From Hamadaea sp. (GTDB taxonomy: Bacteria > Actinomycetota > Actinomycetes > Mycobacteriales > Micromonosporaceae): 37,307 bases of DNA. Below the pieces are notes generated by a model. It ran no database searches. It was not told the DNA's origin and was given only the letters and a program-made list of their open reading frames with translations. Where the stretch lies: positions 1 to 37,307 of the forward strand of contig JABFYB010000114.1 in NCBI GenBank assembly GCA_013361475.1, written 5' to 3'. Positions 23,972 through 31,610 of this stretch are shown here, piece by piece; position 1 is the first letter of the stretch, and every line of letters starts with the position of its first letter. The translations under genes and the position numbers were made by a program.

Positions 23972-24645
23972 CCGCCGGTGGGGCCGTCCGGTCCCAGGCC
24001 GGCCATCCGCACGATGATCTCGGCCCCCTGCTCGACCGTCTGGTGCCCGGTGTTGCCGTTGAGGTCGGTCTTGGTGAAGCCCGGCTCGACGGCGTTGATC
24101 CGGATCCCCGGGTACGCCTTCGCGTACTGCACGGTGAGCATGTTCAGGGCGGTCTTCGACGCCGGATAGGCCACCCCGGGATACGCGTACGCCGGAGTGC
24201 CGGGCGTCGTCACCCGGCTGAGCGAACCCAGACCGCTGCTGACGTTGACGACGACCGGGGATGCCGAGCGGAGCAGCAGCGGCAGGAACGCGTGCAGGAC
24301 GCGTACCGGGCCGAAGACGTTGGTCTCGAAGGTCTGGCGCATCATCTCGGCGGTGAGGCCGTCGGCGCCGACGATGCCGCCGTCGTGCATCTCGACCTGG
24401 ATTCCGGCGTTGTTGACCAGCACGTCCAGTCCGCCGTCGGCCTCGATCGCACGAGCCGCCGCTTCGACGGAGGCGTCGTCGGTGACGTCGAGCTGCACGG
24501 AGCGTACGCCCAGCCGCAGCGCCGCAGCACGGCCGCGCTCCGCGTCGCGGCTTCCGATGTAGACGGTGTGGCCGGCGTCGTTCAGGCGGCGGACGGTCTC
24601 GAGGCCGAGGCCCTTGGTCGCGCCCGTGATCAGGGTGATTGTCAT
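23938..24645 (-). CDS. Short-chain dehydrogenase/reductase (SDR)
   Basis: This protein of about 235 residues is a classical SDR. The cofactor motif is MTITLITGATKGLGLETVRRLNDAG, with LDVTDDASVE, LVNNAGIQ and a catalytic serine region VVVNVSSGLGSL. The active-site motif is YPGVAYPASKTALNMLTVQYAK (Tyr-x-x-x-Lys) and the C-terminus ends VEPGFTKTDLNGNTGHQTVEQGA. ATG at 24645 is preferred since a TAGGGT box lies 7 nt upstream; an ATG at 24651 would add two residues. It is head-to-head with a MerR gene only 24 bp away and is very likely its target. Confidence 0.92.
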   Translation of the reverse strand: MTITLITGATKGLGLETVRRLNDAGHTVYIGSRDAERGRAAALRLGVRSVQLDVTDDASVEAAARAIEADGGLDVLVNNAGIQVEMHDGGIVGADGLTAEMMRQTFETNVFGPVRVLHAFLPLLLRSASPVVVNVSSGLGSLSRVTTPGTPAYAYPGVAYPASKTALNMLTVQYAKAYPGIRINAVEPGFTKTDLNGNTGHQTVEQGAEIIVRMAGLGPDGPTGGYFDANGTLPW

Positions 24646-24652
24646 GATCATG

Positions 24653-24662
24653 ACCCTAGAAT
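24653..24662. promoter_or_regulatory. Overlapping face-to-face -10 boxes of SDR and MerR genes
   Basis: On the minus strand TAGGGT (24653-24658) lies 7 nt before the SDR ATG at 24645. On the plus strand TAGAAT (24657-24662) lies 7 nt before the MerR GTG at 24670. The two boxes share two base pairs, and neither gene has a ribosome site, so both transcripts are probably leaderless and mutually exclusive. Confidence 0.5.
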
Positions 24663-24669
24663 TGAGAGC

Positions 24670-25146
24670 GTGCTCGAAGTCAAGGGAATGACCATCGCGG
24701 AGGCGGCCCGGCGTACCGGGGTCAGCGTGCACACTTTGCGCTACTACGAACGGGCCGGGCTGGTCGTCACGGTCGGGCGGACCGCCACCGGGCGGCGGCG
24801 TTACCAGCAGATCGACCTGGACTGGATCGCGATCTGCACTCGGTTGCGCGCCACCGGCATGCCGATCCGCACCATCCGCCGGTACGCCGACCTCGTCGCG
24901 GCCGGCCGCAGCAACGAACGGGAGCGGCTGGCGCTGCTGGAGACCCATCGGGCCGAGGTCGCGGCCCAGCTGGAGGAGCTGCGGCAGAATCTCGCCGCCA
25001 TCGACCACAAGATCGACGTCTACCGGGACCGGCTCGACTCCGGGGATCTCGACGGGCTCTGGGAACCGGGCGCGGAGTGCACGGAGACGGTGGCCGCCAG
25101 CAGTCGCAGCGCCGCCTCGGAGGGCGTACCGGGGGCGGCGGTGTAG
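24670..25146 (+). CDS. MerR-family transcriptional regulator
   Basis: This 158-residue protein has the winged HTH MTIAEAARRTGVSVHTLRYYERAGLVVTVGRTATGRRRYQQIDLDWIAICTRLRATGMPIRTIRRY. A coiled-coil dimerisation helix follows (ERERLALLETHRAEVAAQLEELRQNLAAIDHKIDVYRDRL). No metal-binding cysteines of the MerR metal-sensor type are present; this is the aldehyde/redox-type subgroup. GTG at 24670 is chosen; ATG at 24688 is an alternative but its purine run is adjacent. The family normally ends near LDGLWEP (about residue 132). The remaining 25 or so residues read through into the antisense of the XRE gene, giving a 127-bp convergent overlap. Confidence 0.9.
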   Translation: MLEVKGMTIAEAARRTGVSVHTLRYYERAGLVVTVGRTATGRRRYQQIDLDWIAICTRLRATGMPIRTIRRYADLVAAGRSNERERLALLETHRAEVAAQLEELRQNLAAIDHKIDVYRDRLDSGDLDGLWEPGAECTETVAASSRSAASEGVPGAAV

Positions 25147-25934
25147 GTGATGACGCGGCTGCCGTTGCCGTCGGGCAGGTGCAGCAGCTCGAAGTCCAGG
25201 TCGAGCGGGCCGACCTCGGGATGATGGAGGCGCTTGGTGCCGGTCGTGCAGTTCTGCACCGACTGACGCGACCACAGCGCCGCGAACTCCCGGCTTTTCA
25301 CCGACAGTTCGCCGACCAGTTCGGCCAGTTCGCGGTCGTCGGGATAGCCGCCGGTGACCAGCCGCAGCGAGGCGACCGCGCGGGCAGCCTCCTCCTTCCA
25401 GCGGGGATACAAGTCACGGGTGTGCGGGTCGCAGAACAGCATCCGGGTGAGGTTGGGCCGGTCGGCGATCCGGTCGGGCGCGCCGACGTCGTAGTGCCCG
25501 GCCAGCAGCAGGTGGCCGAGCTGGTTCCAGGCGAGCACGTCGCTACGGCGGTCCATGACGACCGCCGGCACGCCGCTCATCGCCGTCAGCAGTTGGCGTA
25601 CGCCGGAGCGGGCGGTCTGCGGGCGCGGCGGACGGGGGCGGCGGGCCGGTCGCGGGCGGGCCAGGTTGTGCAGGTGCGCCCGTTCGTCGTCGGACAGGTT
25701 GAGCGCCCGACCGAGAGCGTCGATGACCGACTCGGAGGCGTTGGCGCTCTGCCCCTGTTCCAGCCGGGTGTAGTAGGTGAGGCTGACCCCGGCGAGCTGG
25801 GCGAGTTCTTCCCGGCGCAGGCCCGGCACCCGGCGAGCCCCGTACGAGGTGAGGCCGACGTCTTGCGGGGACAGCCGGGCGCGCCGGCTGCGCAGGAACT
25901 CGCCGAGGTCGGTGCCGGTCGTTTCGCCGTTCAT
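25020..25934 (-). CDS. XRE-family regulator with MmyB-like ligand domain
   Basis: This 304-residue protein has an N-terminal Cro/C1 HTH: LGEFLRSRRARLSPQDVGLTSYGARRVPGLRREELAQLAGVSLTYYTRLEQGQSANASESVIDALGRAL. The MmyB-like ligand domain then contains MDRRSDVLAWNQLGHLLLAGH, RMLFCDPHTRDLYPRWKEEAARAVASLRLVTGGYPDD and FELLHLPDGNGSRVITYTAAPGTPSEAALRLLAA. The usual end is LLAA; about 22 extra residues follow and overlap the MerR gene. It is divergent from a DHA2 exporter (151-bp gap), which it probably regulates. ATG at 25934 begins just before the HTH. Confidence 0.92.
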   Translation of the reverse strand: MNGETTGTDLGEFLRSRRARLSPQDVGLTSYGARRVPGLRREELAQLAGVSLTYYTRLEQGQSANASESVIDALGRALNLSDDERAHLHNLARPRPARRPRPPRPQTARSGVRQLLTAMSGVPAVVMDRRSDVLAWNQLGHLLLAGHYDVGAPDRIADRPNLTRMLFCDPHTRDLYPRWKEEAARAVASLRLVTGGYPDDRELAELVGELSVKSREFAALWSRQSVQNCTTGTKRLHHPEVGPLDLDFELLHLPDGNGSRVITYTAAPGTPSEAALRLLAATVSVHSAPGSQSPSRSPESSRSR

Positions 25935-26085
25935 GATCACAGTGTGCCTCGCGGCGGTGGGCGTTGCCTGTCCCTGTGAGTGATAGGCAGCCGCTGACCA
26001 GTCAGATCGCGGTCTGGTGGGGGTTCGGGGAGCCGCCGCAGAGTGAGTCGCATCCCGATCATCACTGCGGAAGGACACGATCGCC

Positions 26086-27531
26086 ATGGCGGTCATCGAT
26101 CAGCTCGGCACCACGGCTCCGGCCGGCACCACGGCTCCGGCCGCTGCCCTGGGCCGGCGCGACCGGCTCACCCTGCTCGTCCTGCTGACGGCGGGCTTCA
26201 CCCTCGCCGTCGACTTCTCCATCCTCAACGTCGCGTTGCCGGTGATCGGCGCGGACGTCGGCCTGCCGCTGCACGCCCTGCAATGGATCGCCACCGCGTT
26301 CGCATTGTGCGCCGCCGGGTTCACCCTGCTCTTCGGGCGGATCGCCGATCTGTTCGGACGGCGTCGGCTGTTCCTGGCCGGTTTGGCGCTGCTGGGCGTC
26401 TCGTCGTTGGCCGGCGGGCTGGCCACTACGCCGGGCGTGCTGCTGGCGGCCCGGGCGTTGCAGGGCCTGGCCACCGCCGCCGTCACCCCGGCCGCGCTGT
26501 CGTTGCTGACGACGTCGTTCGGCGAGGGACCGCGGCGCGACAAGGCGCTGGGCCTCAACGGCGCGCTCACCGCCGCCGGTTTCACCACCGGCGCGATCCT
26601 CGGCGGTGTGGTCACCGACCTGCTGAGCTGGCGGTGGGCGTTCTTCATCAACGTCGTCGTCGCCGTCGTGGTGCTGCCGATCGCGGTCCGCGTCCTGCCG
26701 GAGGGCCGTCCGCCGGCCCGGCCCGCGCTCGACCTGTCCGGCGCGGTGACGGTCACCCTCGGGCTGCTCGCCCTGGTGTACGGGTTGACGACCGCCGGGC
26801 AGACGTCGTGGCGTGATCCGCTCGTCATCGGTTCGCTCGCGGCCGCGGTCGCGTTGCTGGCCGCGTTCTGGGTGATCGAGCGCCGCCACCGGCAGCCGCT
26901 CGTGCCGGTGTCGGTGCTCCGGCGGCCGACGGTGGCCTGGGGCAACTTCGCCGGGCTGATGGCGTTCGCGACCGAGACGTCGCTCGTGTTCCTGCTGACC
27001 CTGTACCTGCAGGAGGTGCTGGGCTATTCGCCGCTGGCGGCCGGGCTGGCGTTCTCGGTGCTCGGCGCGGGCACCGTCGCCGGTGGGCTGCTCGGCCCGC
27101 GGGTGATCGGCCGGCTGGGCGCCAAGGCGGGGATCGTGGCCGCGCTGCTGGTGCAGACGGCCGCGACGGCGCCGCTGGTCTTCCTCGGCTCCGATCCGGC
27201 TTGGATCGGCCTGCTGCTGCCGTTGACCTTCGTCGGCGGCGTGGCGAACCTCGTGGCGATCGTCGGCTTCATGGTGACTGCCACCTCGGGCCTGCCGGAC
27301 GGTGAGCAGGGCCTGGCGACCGGTCTGACGACGATGAGCCAGCAGGTCGGGATCACGCTCGGCATCCCGGTCATGTCGGCGGTCGTCGCGGGGTCGCTGG
27401 GCGGTCACGCCGGCTCGGGCGCGGTGCTGCGCGCCGTCACGATCGCCGTCGCGGCCAACGCCGTGCTGTGCCTGGTCGCGGCGCTTCTGATCGCGGTCTT
27501 CCTGCGTACGCGGGCCGGTCGGCGGGCGTAG
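26086..27531 (+). CDS. MFS transporter, DHA2 (14-TM) family
   Basis: This 481-residue protein has about 14 TM segments. TM1 carries LAVDFSILNVALPVIGADVG, TM2 LQWIATAFALCAAGFTLLFGRIADLFGRRRLFLAG (motif A), then ARALQGLATAAVTPAALSLL and GAILGGVVTDLLSWRWAFFINV. The N-terminus has a duplicated GTTAPA, encoded by an 18-bp direct repeat. GGAAGGA lies about 8 nt upstream of the ATG. The gene is divergent from the XRE/MmyB-like regulator, a common arrangement in actinobacteria for exporter control. An alpha/beta hydrolase follows on the same strand with its own putative promoter. Confidence 0.9.
   Translation: MAVIDQLGTTAPAGTTAPAAALGRRDRLTLLVLLTAGFTLAVDFSILNVALPVIGADVGLPLHALQWIATAFALCAAGFTLLFGRIADLFGRRRLFLAGLALLGVSSLAGGLATTPGVLLAARALQGLATAAVTPAALSLLTTSFGEGPRRDKALGLNGALTAAGFTTGAILGGVVTDLLSWRWAFFINVVVAVVVLPIAVRVLPEGRPPARPALDLSGAVTVTLGLLALVYGLTTAGQTSWRDPLVIGSLAAAVALLAAFWVIERRHRQPLVPVSVLRRPTVAWGNFAGLMAFATETSLVFLLTLYLQEVLGYSPLAAGLAFSVLGAGTVAGGLLGPRVIGRLGAKAGIVAALLVQTAATAPLVFLGSDPAWIGLLLPLTFVGGVANLVAIVGFMVTATSGLPDGEQGLATGLTTMSQQVGITLGIPVMSAVVAGSLGGHAGSGAVLRAVTIAVAANAVLCLVAALLIAVFLRTRAGRRA
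26107..26142. repeat. 18-bp tandem duplication inside an exporter N-terminus
   Basis: GGCACCACGGCTCCGGCC occurs at 26107-26124 and again at 26125-26142 without mismatch. It encodes GTTAPA twice, in frame, ahead of TM1. Confidence 0.95.
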
Positions 27532-27546
27532 GCGCCGGTTGCGCGG

Positions 27547-27552
27547 TAGCGT
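27547..27552 (+). promoter_or_regulatory. Candidate -10 box for a leaderless alpha/beta hydrolase transcript
   Basis: TAGCGT lies 7 nt before the ATG at 27560, immediately after the exporter stop at 27531. The hydrolase may thus be transcribed separately from the exporter. Confidence 0.4.
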
Positions 27553-27559
27553 CCGGGAC

Positions 27560-28372
27560 ATGAGCTTTCTCGATGTCCCGGGCGCCCGCCTGTATTACGA
27601 GTCGCAGGGCGAGGGCCCGTTGCTGCTGCTCATCGGGTCGCCGATGGACAGCACCGGGTTCGCCCCGCTGGCCCAGGTGATGGCCGAGCGGTACACCGTG
27701 GTGACTTACGACCCGCGTGGGATCGGCAAGAGCACCCGGGAGGACGCCGACGCGGACATCACGCCGGAGGTGCAGGCCGACGACGTACACCGGCTCATCG
27801 AGAGTCTCGGCGGCGGGCCGGTCGACTACCTGGGCAGCAGCGGCGGCGCGGTCGTCGGGCTGGCGCTGATCACGGCGCATCCGGGCGATGTGCGTACGCT
27901 GGTCGCCCACGAGCCGCCGATCGTCGAGACGCTGCCGGACTCCGCCGAGGTCCACGCGAAGTTCGAGGAGATCTATCAGACGTTCCTGGCGCAGGGCAGC
28001 ATGCCGGCGCTGACCATGTTCCTCACCTATGCGGGGCTCGCCGGGATGGGTCAGCAGGACGACGTGCCGCGCTGGGAGCCGTCACCGGAACAGCTGGCCA
28101 CCATGGAGGCGACCAACACGGTGTTCTTCGGCCATCTGATCCGGCAGACCACCGCGTTCGTACCGGACCTGGACGCGTTGCGGACGTCGCCGGTCCGGAT
28201 CGTGGTCGGAGTGGGTGCGGCGTCGAAGGGCCAGTTCGCCCGGCGGTGCGCCGAGGTCTTCGCCGGCCAGGTGGGGCTGACGCCCGTGGAGTTCACCGGC
28301 GACCACGGCGGCTTCGCCGCCCACGCACCGGAGTTCGCGGAGCAGCTCACAGCGGTGCTGCAGGAAACCTGA
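27560..28372 (+). CDS. Alpha/beta hydrolase
   Basis: This 270-residue protein starts with MSFLDVPGARLYYESQGEGPLLLLIGSPMDSTGFAPLAQVMAERYTVVTYDPRGIGKS, the typical strand 3/4 region. The nucleophile elbow is YLGSSGGAVVGLAL. The C-terminal histidine is probably in TGDHGGFAAHAPEFAEQL. There is no signal peptide. The function is not determinable beyond hydrolase. It lies 28 bp after the DHA2 exporter and could share its transcript or use its own TAGCGT promoter. ATG at 27560 matches the usual family start. Confidence 0.88.
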   Translation: MSFLDVPGARLYYESQGEGPLLLLIGSPMDSTGFAPLAQVMAERYTVVTYDPRGIGKSTREDADADITPEVQADDVHRLIESLGGGPVDYLGSSGGAVVGLALITAHPGDVRTLVAHEPPIVETLPDSAEVHAKFEEIYQTFLAQGSMPALTMFLTYAGLAGMGQQDDVPRWEPSPEQLATMEATNTVFFGHLIRQTTAFVPDLDALRTSPVRIVVGVGAASKGQFARRCAEVFAGQVGLTPVEFTGDHGGFAAHAPEFAEQLTAVLQET

Positions 28373-28429
28373 CAGGGAAGAGCCGGACCGATAGCGGTGC
28401 CGACTTGACGGCTTCGGCATGATAGGCCG

Positions 28430-30595
28430 GTGACTTCGAGCGGCCAGGCTGGCACCGATGCCCTCACTCCGGTGGCAGTGCTAGACGACAAGGGCAGAAT
28501 CCGGATCGGGCGCGATCCGGGTAACGACATCGTGCTGCCGGACCTGTGGGTCTCCGGCTCGCACGCGGAGATCCGGCGCGTCGGCACCGGGCATCAGCTG
28601 GTGGACCTGGGCAGCACCAACGGCATCCACCACAATGGACGGCGCGTGCAGAAGGGCGACCTGAAACCGGGCGACCGGTTCACCGTCGGCCGGCACGAGT
28701 TCCTCTACGACGGCGCACGGCTCTATCAGCACGACGACCAGGGTCCGACCTCGTTCGTCGCGGACGACATCACGGTGGACGTCGGAAAGGCGACTCTGCT
28801 CGACGACGTGAGCTTCGCGTTGCAGCAGGGCACGCTGCTCGGCATCATCGGCCCGAGCGGGTGCGGCAAGTCCACCCTGGTGAAGGCGATGACCGGCTTC
28901 CAGAAGCCGTCGCGGGGCGAGCTGCTCTACGACGGGCGCGACCTCTACGAGCACTACTCCGAGCTGCGTCACCGCATCGGCATGGTGCCGCAGGACGACG
29001 TGCTGCACCGGCAGCTGACCGTGCAGCGGGCGCTGCGGTTCTCGGCGTCCCTGCGATTCGCCGACGACGTGCCACGCCGGCAGCGCAAGCAACGAGTCGC
29101 CGACGTGCTCGAACTCCTCGGTCTGCGCGAGCGGGCCCGGCAGCGTATCGACACGCTGTCCGGCGGCCAGCGCAAGCGCACCTCGGTCGCGCTGGAGCTG
29201 CTCACCGAGCCGTCGCTGCTGGCCCTGGACGAACCCACCTCGGGCCTCGACCCCGCGCTGGACAAGGAGGTCATGCGGGAGCTGCGGCTGCTCGCCGACC
29301 GGGGGCGTACCGTCGTGGTGGTCACGCACAGCGTGCTGCACCTGGACATCTGCGACCGCGTCCTGGTCATGTGCATGGGCGGGCACATGGGCTACTTCGG
29401 CCCGCCCGACGAGGTCCTGCCGTTCTTCGGCGCCGAGGACTACGCCGACGTCTTCCACAAGGTCACCAACGAGCCCCGGCGCTGGTCGCAGGAGTTCCGC
29501 AACTCCGAGGTCTACCGCCGCTACGTCGGTGACGTGGCGCAGGAGCTGGCCCGGATCTCCGACGCACGCAAGGAACTCGTGACGGTCGCCGCCGCACCGG
29601 TGGCGGAGCCGGTCGACGAGGCCGTCATCGAGGAGCCGGCCGCCGTCGTGGAAGGCCCGCCGGTGCCCAAGCAGGCCGGTCCGCCGGAGGCGGAGACGAC
29701 CCGGTTCGCCGACGCCGCCAAACCGGCGCAGTCCGCTCCTTCCGGCGTACAAGATCTGTCTATCAAGGATCGTGCGCGGCATCCGCGCGCGCCCCTGCGG
29801 GCCTTCATCACGCTGTGCTGGCGGATGCTCGCCGTGATCGCCTCGGACCGCGGGTATGCCGCGTTCCTGGTGGGATTGCCCCTGGCCCTGGCGATTCTGA
29901 GCCGGGCGGTGCCCGGTGACAAGGGGTTGAGCGCGGACCCGGAGGGATTCGCGCTGGAGGGGCAGCGGCTCATCGTCGTGTTCGTGATCGGCGCGGCGTT
30001 CATGGGTGTGGCGGTGGCGATCCGCGAGATCGTCAACGAACAGTCGATCTATCGGCGGGAACGGGCGATCGGCCTGTCCCCCACCGCCTACCTGTTGTCG
30101 AAGGTCGTCGTCTTCCTCGTCATCGACGCGATCCAGTGCGCGATCTTCGTCTACCTGGCCATGTTCGACCGGCCCAAGCCGCCCGCGGCCCTGGTGCTCG
30201 GCGATCCGATGATCGAGATCACGGTGGCGGCGACGCTCGTGGCGATCGCGTCGACCTCGCTCGGCCTGCTCGCCAGCGCCCTGGTCCGCACGACCGAGCA
30301 GACGACGCCGATCCTGGTCGTCAGCGTGATGTTCCAGCTGGTGCTCTCGGGTGGCCTGTTCGAGATCACCGGCCAGCGGGCGCTGGAGATCATCTCGGCG
30401 ATCGACCCGTCCCGGTGGGGCTTCGCCGCCGGCGCGGCCACGACCAACCTGGTCGGCTTCCCGTTCCCGGAGGCGATCTGGGCGCCGACCCCGTTCAACT
30501 GGTGGCGGGCGGTCGCGGTGCTGCTGCTGCACATCGCGGTGCTCCTGGTGGCGGCCCGGTTCGCGTTGCGGCGGTTCGAACCCGGCCGGAACTGA
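28430..30595 (+). CDS. FHA-ABC transporter fusion (Rv1747-like, ABCG-type)
   Basis: This 721-residue protein has an N-terminal FHA domain (IRIGRDPGNDIVLPDLWVSGSHAEI, then LVDLGSTNGIHHNGRRV, about 23-85), which binds phosphothreonine. An ATPase follows with Walker A GPSGCGKSTL, signature LSGGQRKRTSVALELL, Walker B LLALDEPTSGLD and the switch histidine in VVTHSVLH. A Pro/Ala/Glu-rich linker (about 385-445) leads to a C-terminal ABC2-type membrane domain with about six TM helices (FLVGLPLALAILSRAV to LLLHIAVLLVAARFALRRFE). The layout matches mycobacterial Rv1747, a Ser/Thr kinase-regulated exporter, except that one FHA domain is seen instead of two. GTG at 28430 has CATGAT 6 nt upstream and no ribosome site. 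Confidence 0.93.
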   Translation: MTSSGQAGTDALTPVAVLDDKGRIRIGRDPGNDIVLPDLWVSGSHAEIRRVGTGHQLVDLGSTNGIHHNGRRVQKGDLKPGDRFTVGRHEFLYDGARLYQHDDQGPTSFVADDITVDVGKATLLDDVSFALQQGTLLGIIGPSGCGKSTLVKAMTGFQKPSRGELLYDGRDLYEHYSELRHRIGMVPQDDVLHRQLTVQRALRFSASLRFADDVPRRQRKQRVADVLELLGLRERARQRIDTLSGGQRKRTSVALELLTEPSLLALDEPTSGLDPALDKEVMRELRLLADRGRTVVVVTHSVLHLDICDRVLVMCMGGHMGYFGPPDEVLPFFGAEDYADVFHKVTNEPRRWSQEFRNSEVYRRYVGDVAQELARISDARKELVTVAAAPVAEPVDEAVIEEPAAVVEGPPVPKQAGPPEAETTRFADAAKPAQSAPSGVQDLSIKDRARHPRAPLRAFITLCWRMLAVIASDRGYAAFLVGLPLALAILSRAVPGDKGLSADPEGFALEGQRLIVVFVIGAAFMGVAVAIREIVNEQSIYRRERAIGLSPTAYLLSKVVVFLVIDAIQCAIFVYLAMFDRPKPPAALVLGDPMIEITVAATLVAIASTSLGLLASALVRTTEQTTPILVVSVMFQLVLSGGLFEITGQRALEIISAIDPSRWGFAAGAATTNLVGFPFPEAIWAPTPFNWWRAVAVLLLHIAVLLVAARFALRRFEPGRN

Positions 30596-30650
30596 CGCTT
30601 TACGCGCCTCGGCGCTCGCGTTGGCCCGCTCGCGCCGGCCGGCTTAGGTG

Positions 30651-30709
30651 CTGGATCAGGGATATCGGTCGAATCTTGGGGAAAGATTCGGCCGATACCC
30701 CTGATCCAG
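30651..30709. repeat. Long hairpin element, copy 3 of 3
   Basis: The left arm 30651-30675 starts CTGGATCAGGG and ends CGGTCGAATC. It pairs with 30685-30709 over 25 bp with one A-C mismatch and one T.G wobble; the 9-nt loop is TTGGGGAAA. It lies between the FHA-ABC gene and the co-directional Fpg/Nei gene, 56 bp after the former's stop, so it could terminate the ABC transcript. Confidence 0.92.
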
Positions 30710-30757
30710 CGGGGAACGACTCGGGGTGCCGCTCGCGAGAACGCGGGCGGCACCCTC

Positions 30758-30763
30758 TATTTT
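30758..30763 (+). promoter_or_regulatory. Candidate -10 box for a leaderless Fpg/Nei transcript
   Basis: TATTTT lies 7 nt before the ATG at 30771. It is the most AT-rich hexamer in the gap and no ribosome site is present. Confidence 0.5.
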
Positions 30764-30770
30764 GATCGGC

Positions 30771-31589
30771 ATGCCCGAATTGCCGGAGGTCGAGTCCGCC
30801 CGCCAGGTCATCGACCGGTACGCCCTGGGCCGGGTGATCGCCGACGTCGACGACACCGACACCTACGTGTGCCGGCCGCATACGCCGGGCGAGATCCGGT
30901 CGGCGCTGCTGGGCCGGCGGCTGTCGGCGGTGCACCGGCGCGGCAAGAGCATGTGGTGCGAGACGACCGGGGCTGGTCGTTCCCGCAAACCCGGCCCGTT
31001 GCTCGGCCTGCACCTGGGCATGTCGGGCAAGATCGTGGTCGCCGACCGGCGGGGGTCCGAGGTGGACGGCGGTGACTACTGGGAGCGCGGTCGGCGGCAG
31101 GGTGACCTGCGGTTCACCCGGTTCCGGCTGACCTTCGCCGACGGCGGGTTCCTCGCGCTGGTGGACCCACGACGGCTGGGCCGCGTACGCCTCGACCCGC
31201 CGGTCGAGAAGCTGGGCCCGGACGCGGCAGTGGTGACCCGGGACGAGTTCCAGTCGGCGATGAGCCGCGGGACGGCGCCCGTCAAGGCCCGGCTGCTGGA
31301 TCAGGAGGCGCTGGCCGGGGTCGGGAACCTGCTCGCCGATCAGGCGCTGTGGACGGCCCGGATCCGCCCGTCCCGGCCGGTCGACGAGTTGTCCGCCGAC
31401 GACGTCGACCGCCTCTACGACGCCGTACGCGAATCGGTCGGCGACAGCCTCGCCAACGGCGGTGTGCATACGTTGTCGTTCATTCCGGCGCGCCGGGCCG
31501 GGGGCACCTGTCCACGGTGCGGTGCGGCGTTGCAGGTCGGCGTGGTGGGCACCCGGACGACCTGGTGGTGCCCGGTCGAGCAGAACTGA
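30771..31589 (+). CDS. Fpg/Nei-family DNA glycosylase, incomplete zinc finger
   Basis: This 272-residue protein starts with MPELPEVE, whose Pro2 and Glu3 are the catalytic N-terminal proline (after Met removal) and glutamate of formamidopyrimidine/endonuclease VIII glycosylases. Lys59 in RRGKSMW is the conserved beta-elimination lysine. LLDQEALAGVGNLLADQALW is the H2TH region, with Asn186 and the usual Glu of GN-x-x-ADE replaced by Gln. The C-terminal zinc finger reads CPRC (247-250) and CP at 267-268, but the fourth cysteine position is Glu270 and the protein ends two residues later. The enzyme should excise oxidised bases, but its finger is abnormal. The 18-bp tail is tandemly duplicated. 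Confidence 0.9.
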   Translation: MPELPEVESARQVIDRYALGRVIADVDDTDTYVCRPHTPGEIRSALLGRRLSAVHRRGKSMWCETTGAGRSRKPGPLLGLHLGMSGKIVVADRRGSEVDGGDYWERGRRQGDLRFTRFRLTFADGGFLALVDPRRLGRVRLDPPVEKLGPDAAVVTRDEFQSAMSRGTAPVKARLLDQEALAGVGNLLADQALWTARIRPSRPVDELSADDVDRLYDAVRESVGDSLANGGVHTLSFIPARRAGGTCPRCGAALQVGVVGTRTTWWCPVEQN

Positions 31590-31607
31590 CCGGTCGAGCA
31601 GAACCGA
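31572..31607. repeat. 18-bp tandem duplication at the 3' end of the Fpg/Nei gene
   Basis: CCGGTCGAGCAGAACTGA (31572-31589) is repeated as CCGGTCGAGCAGAACCGA (31590-31607), with one change that removes the stop. The first copy encodes the final PVEQN and the TGA. Confidence 0.95.
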
Positions 31608-31610
31608 CCC

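Noticed and set aside
22804-24669. Long plus-strand open frame running through the monooxygenase and antisense of the SDR into MerR
   Set aside because: Only the part from 24670 on shows a protein family (MerR). The upstream part is out of frame with the monooxygenase and antisense to the SDR.
28405-28423. TTGACG ... CATGAT as a complete -35/-10 promoter for the FHA-ABC gene
   Set aside because: The two hexamers are only 7 nt apart, far from the usual 16-19. Only the CATGAT position relative to the GTG is plausible.
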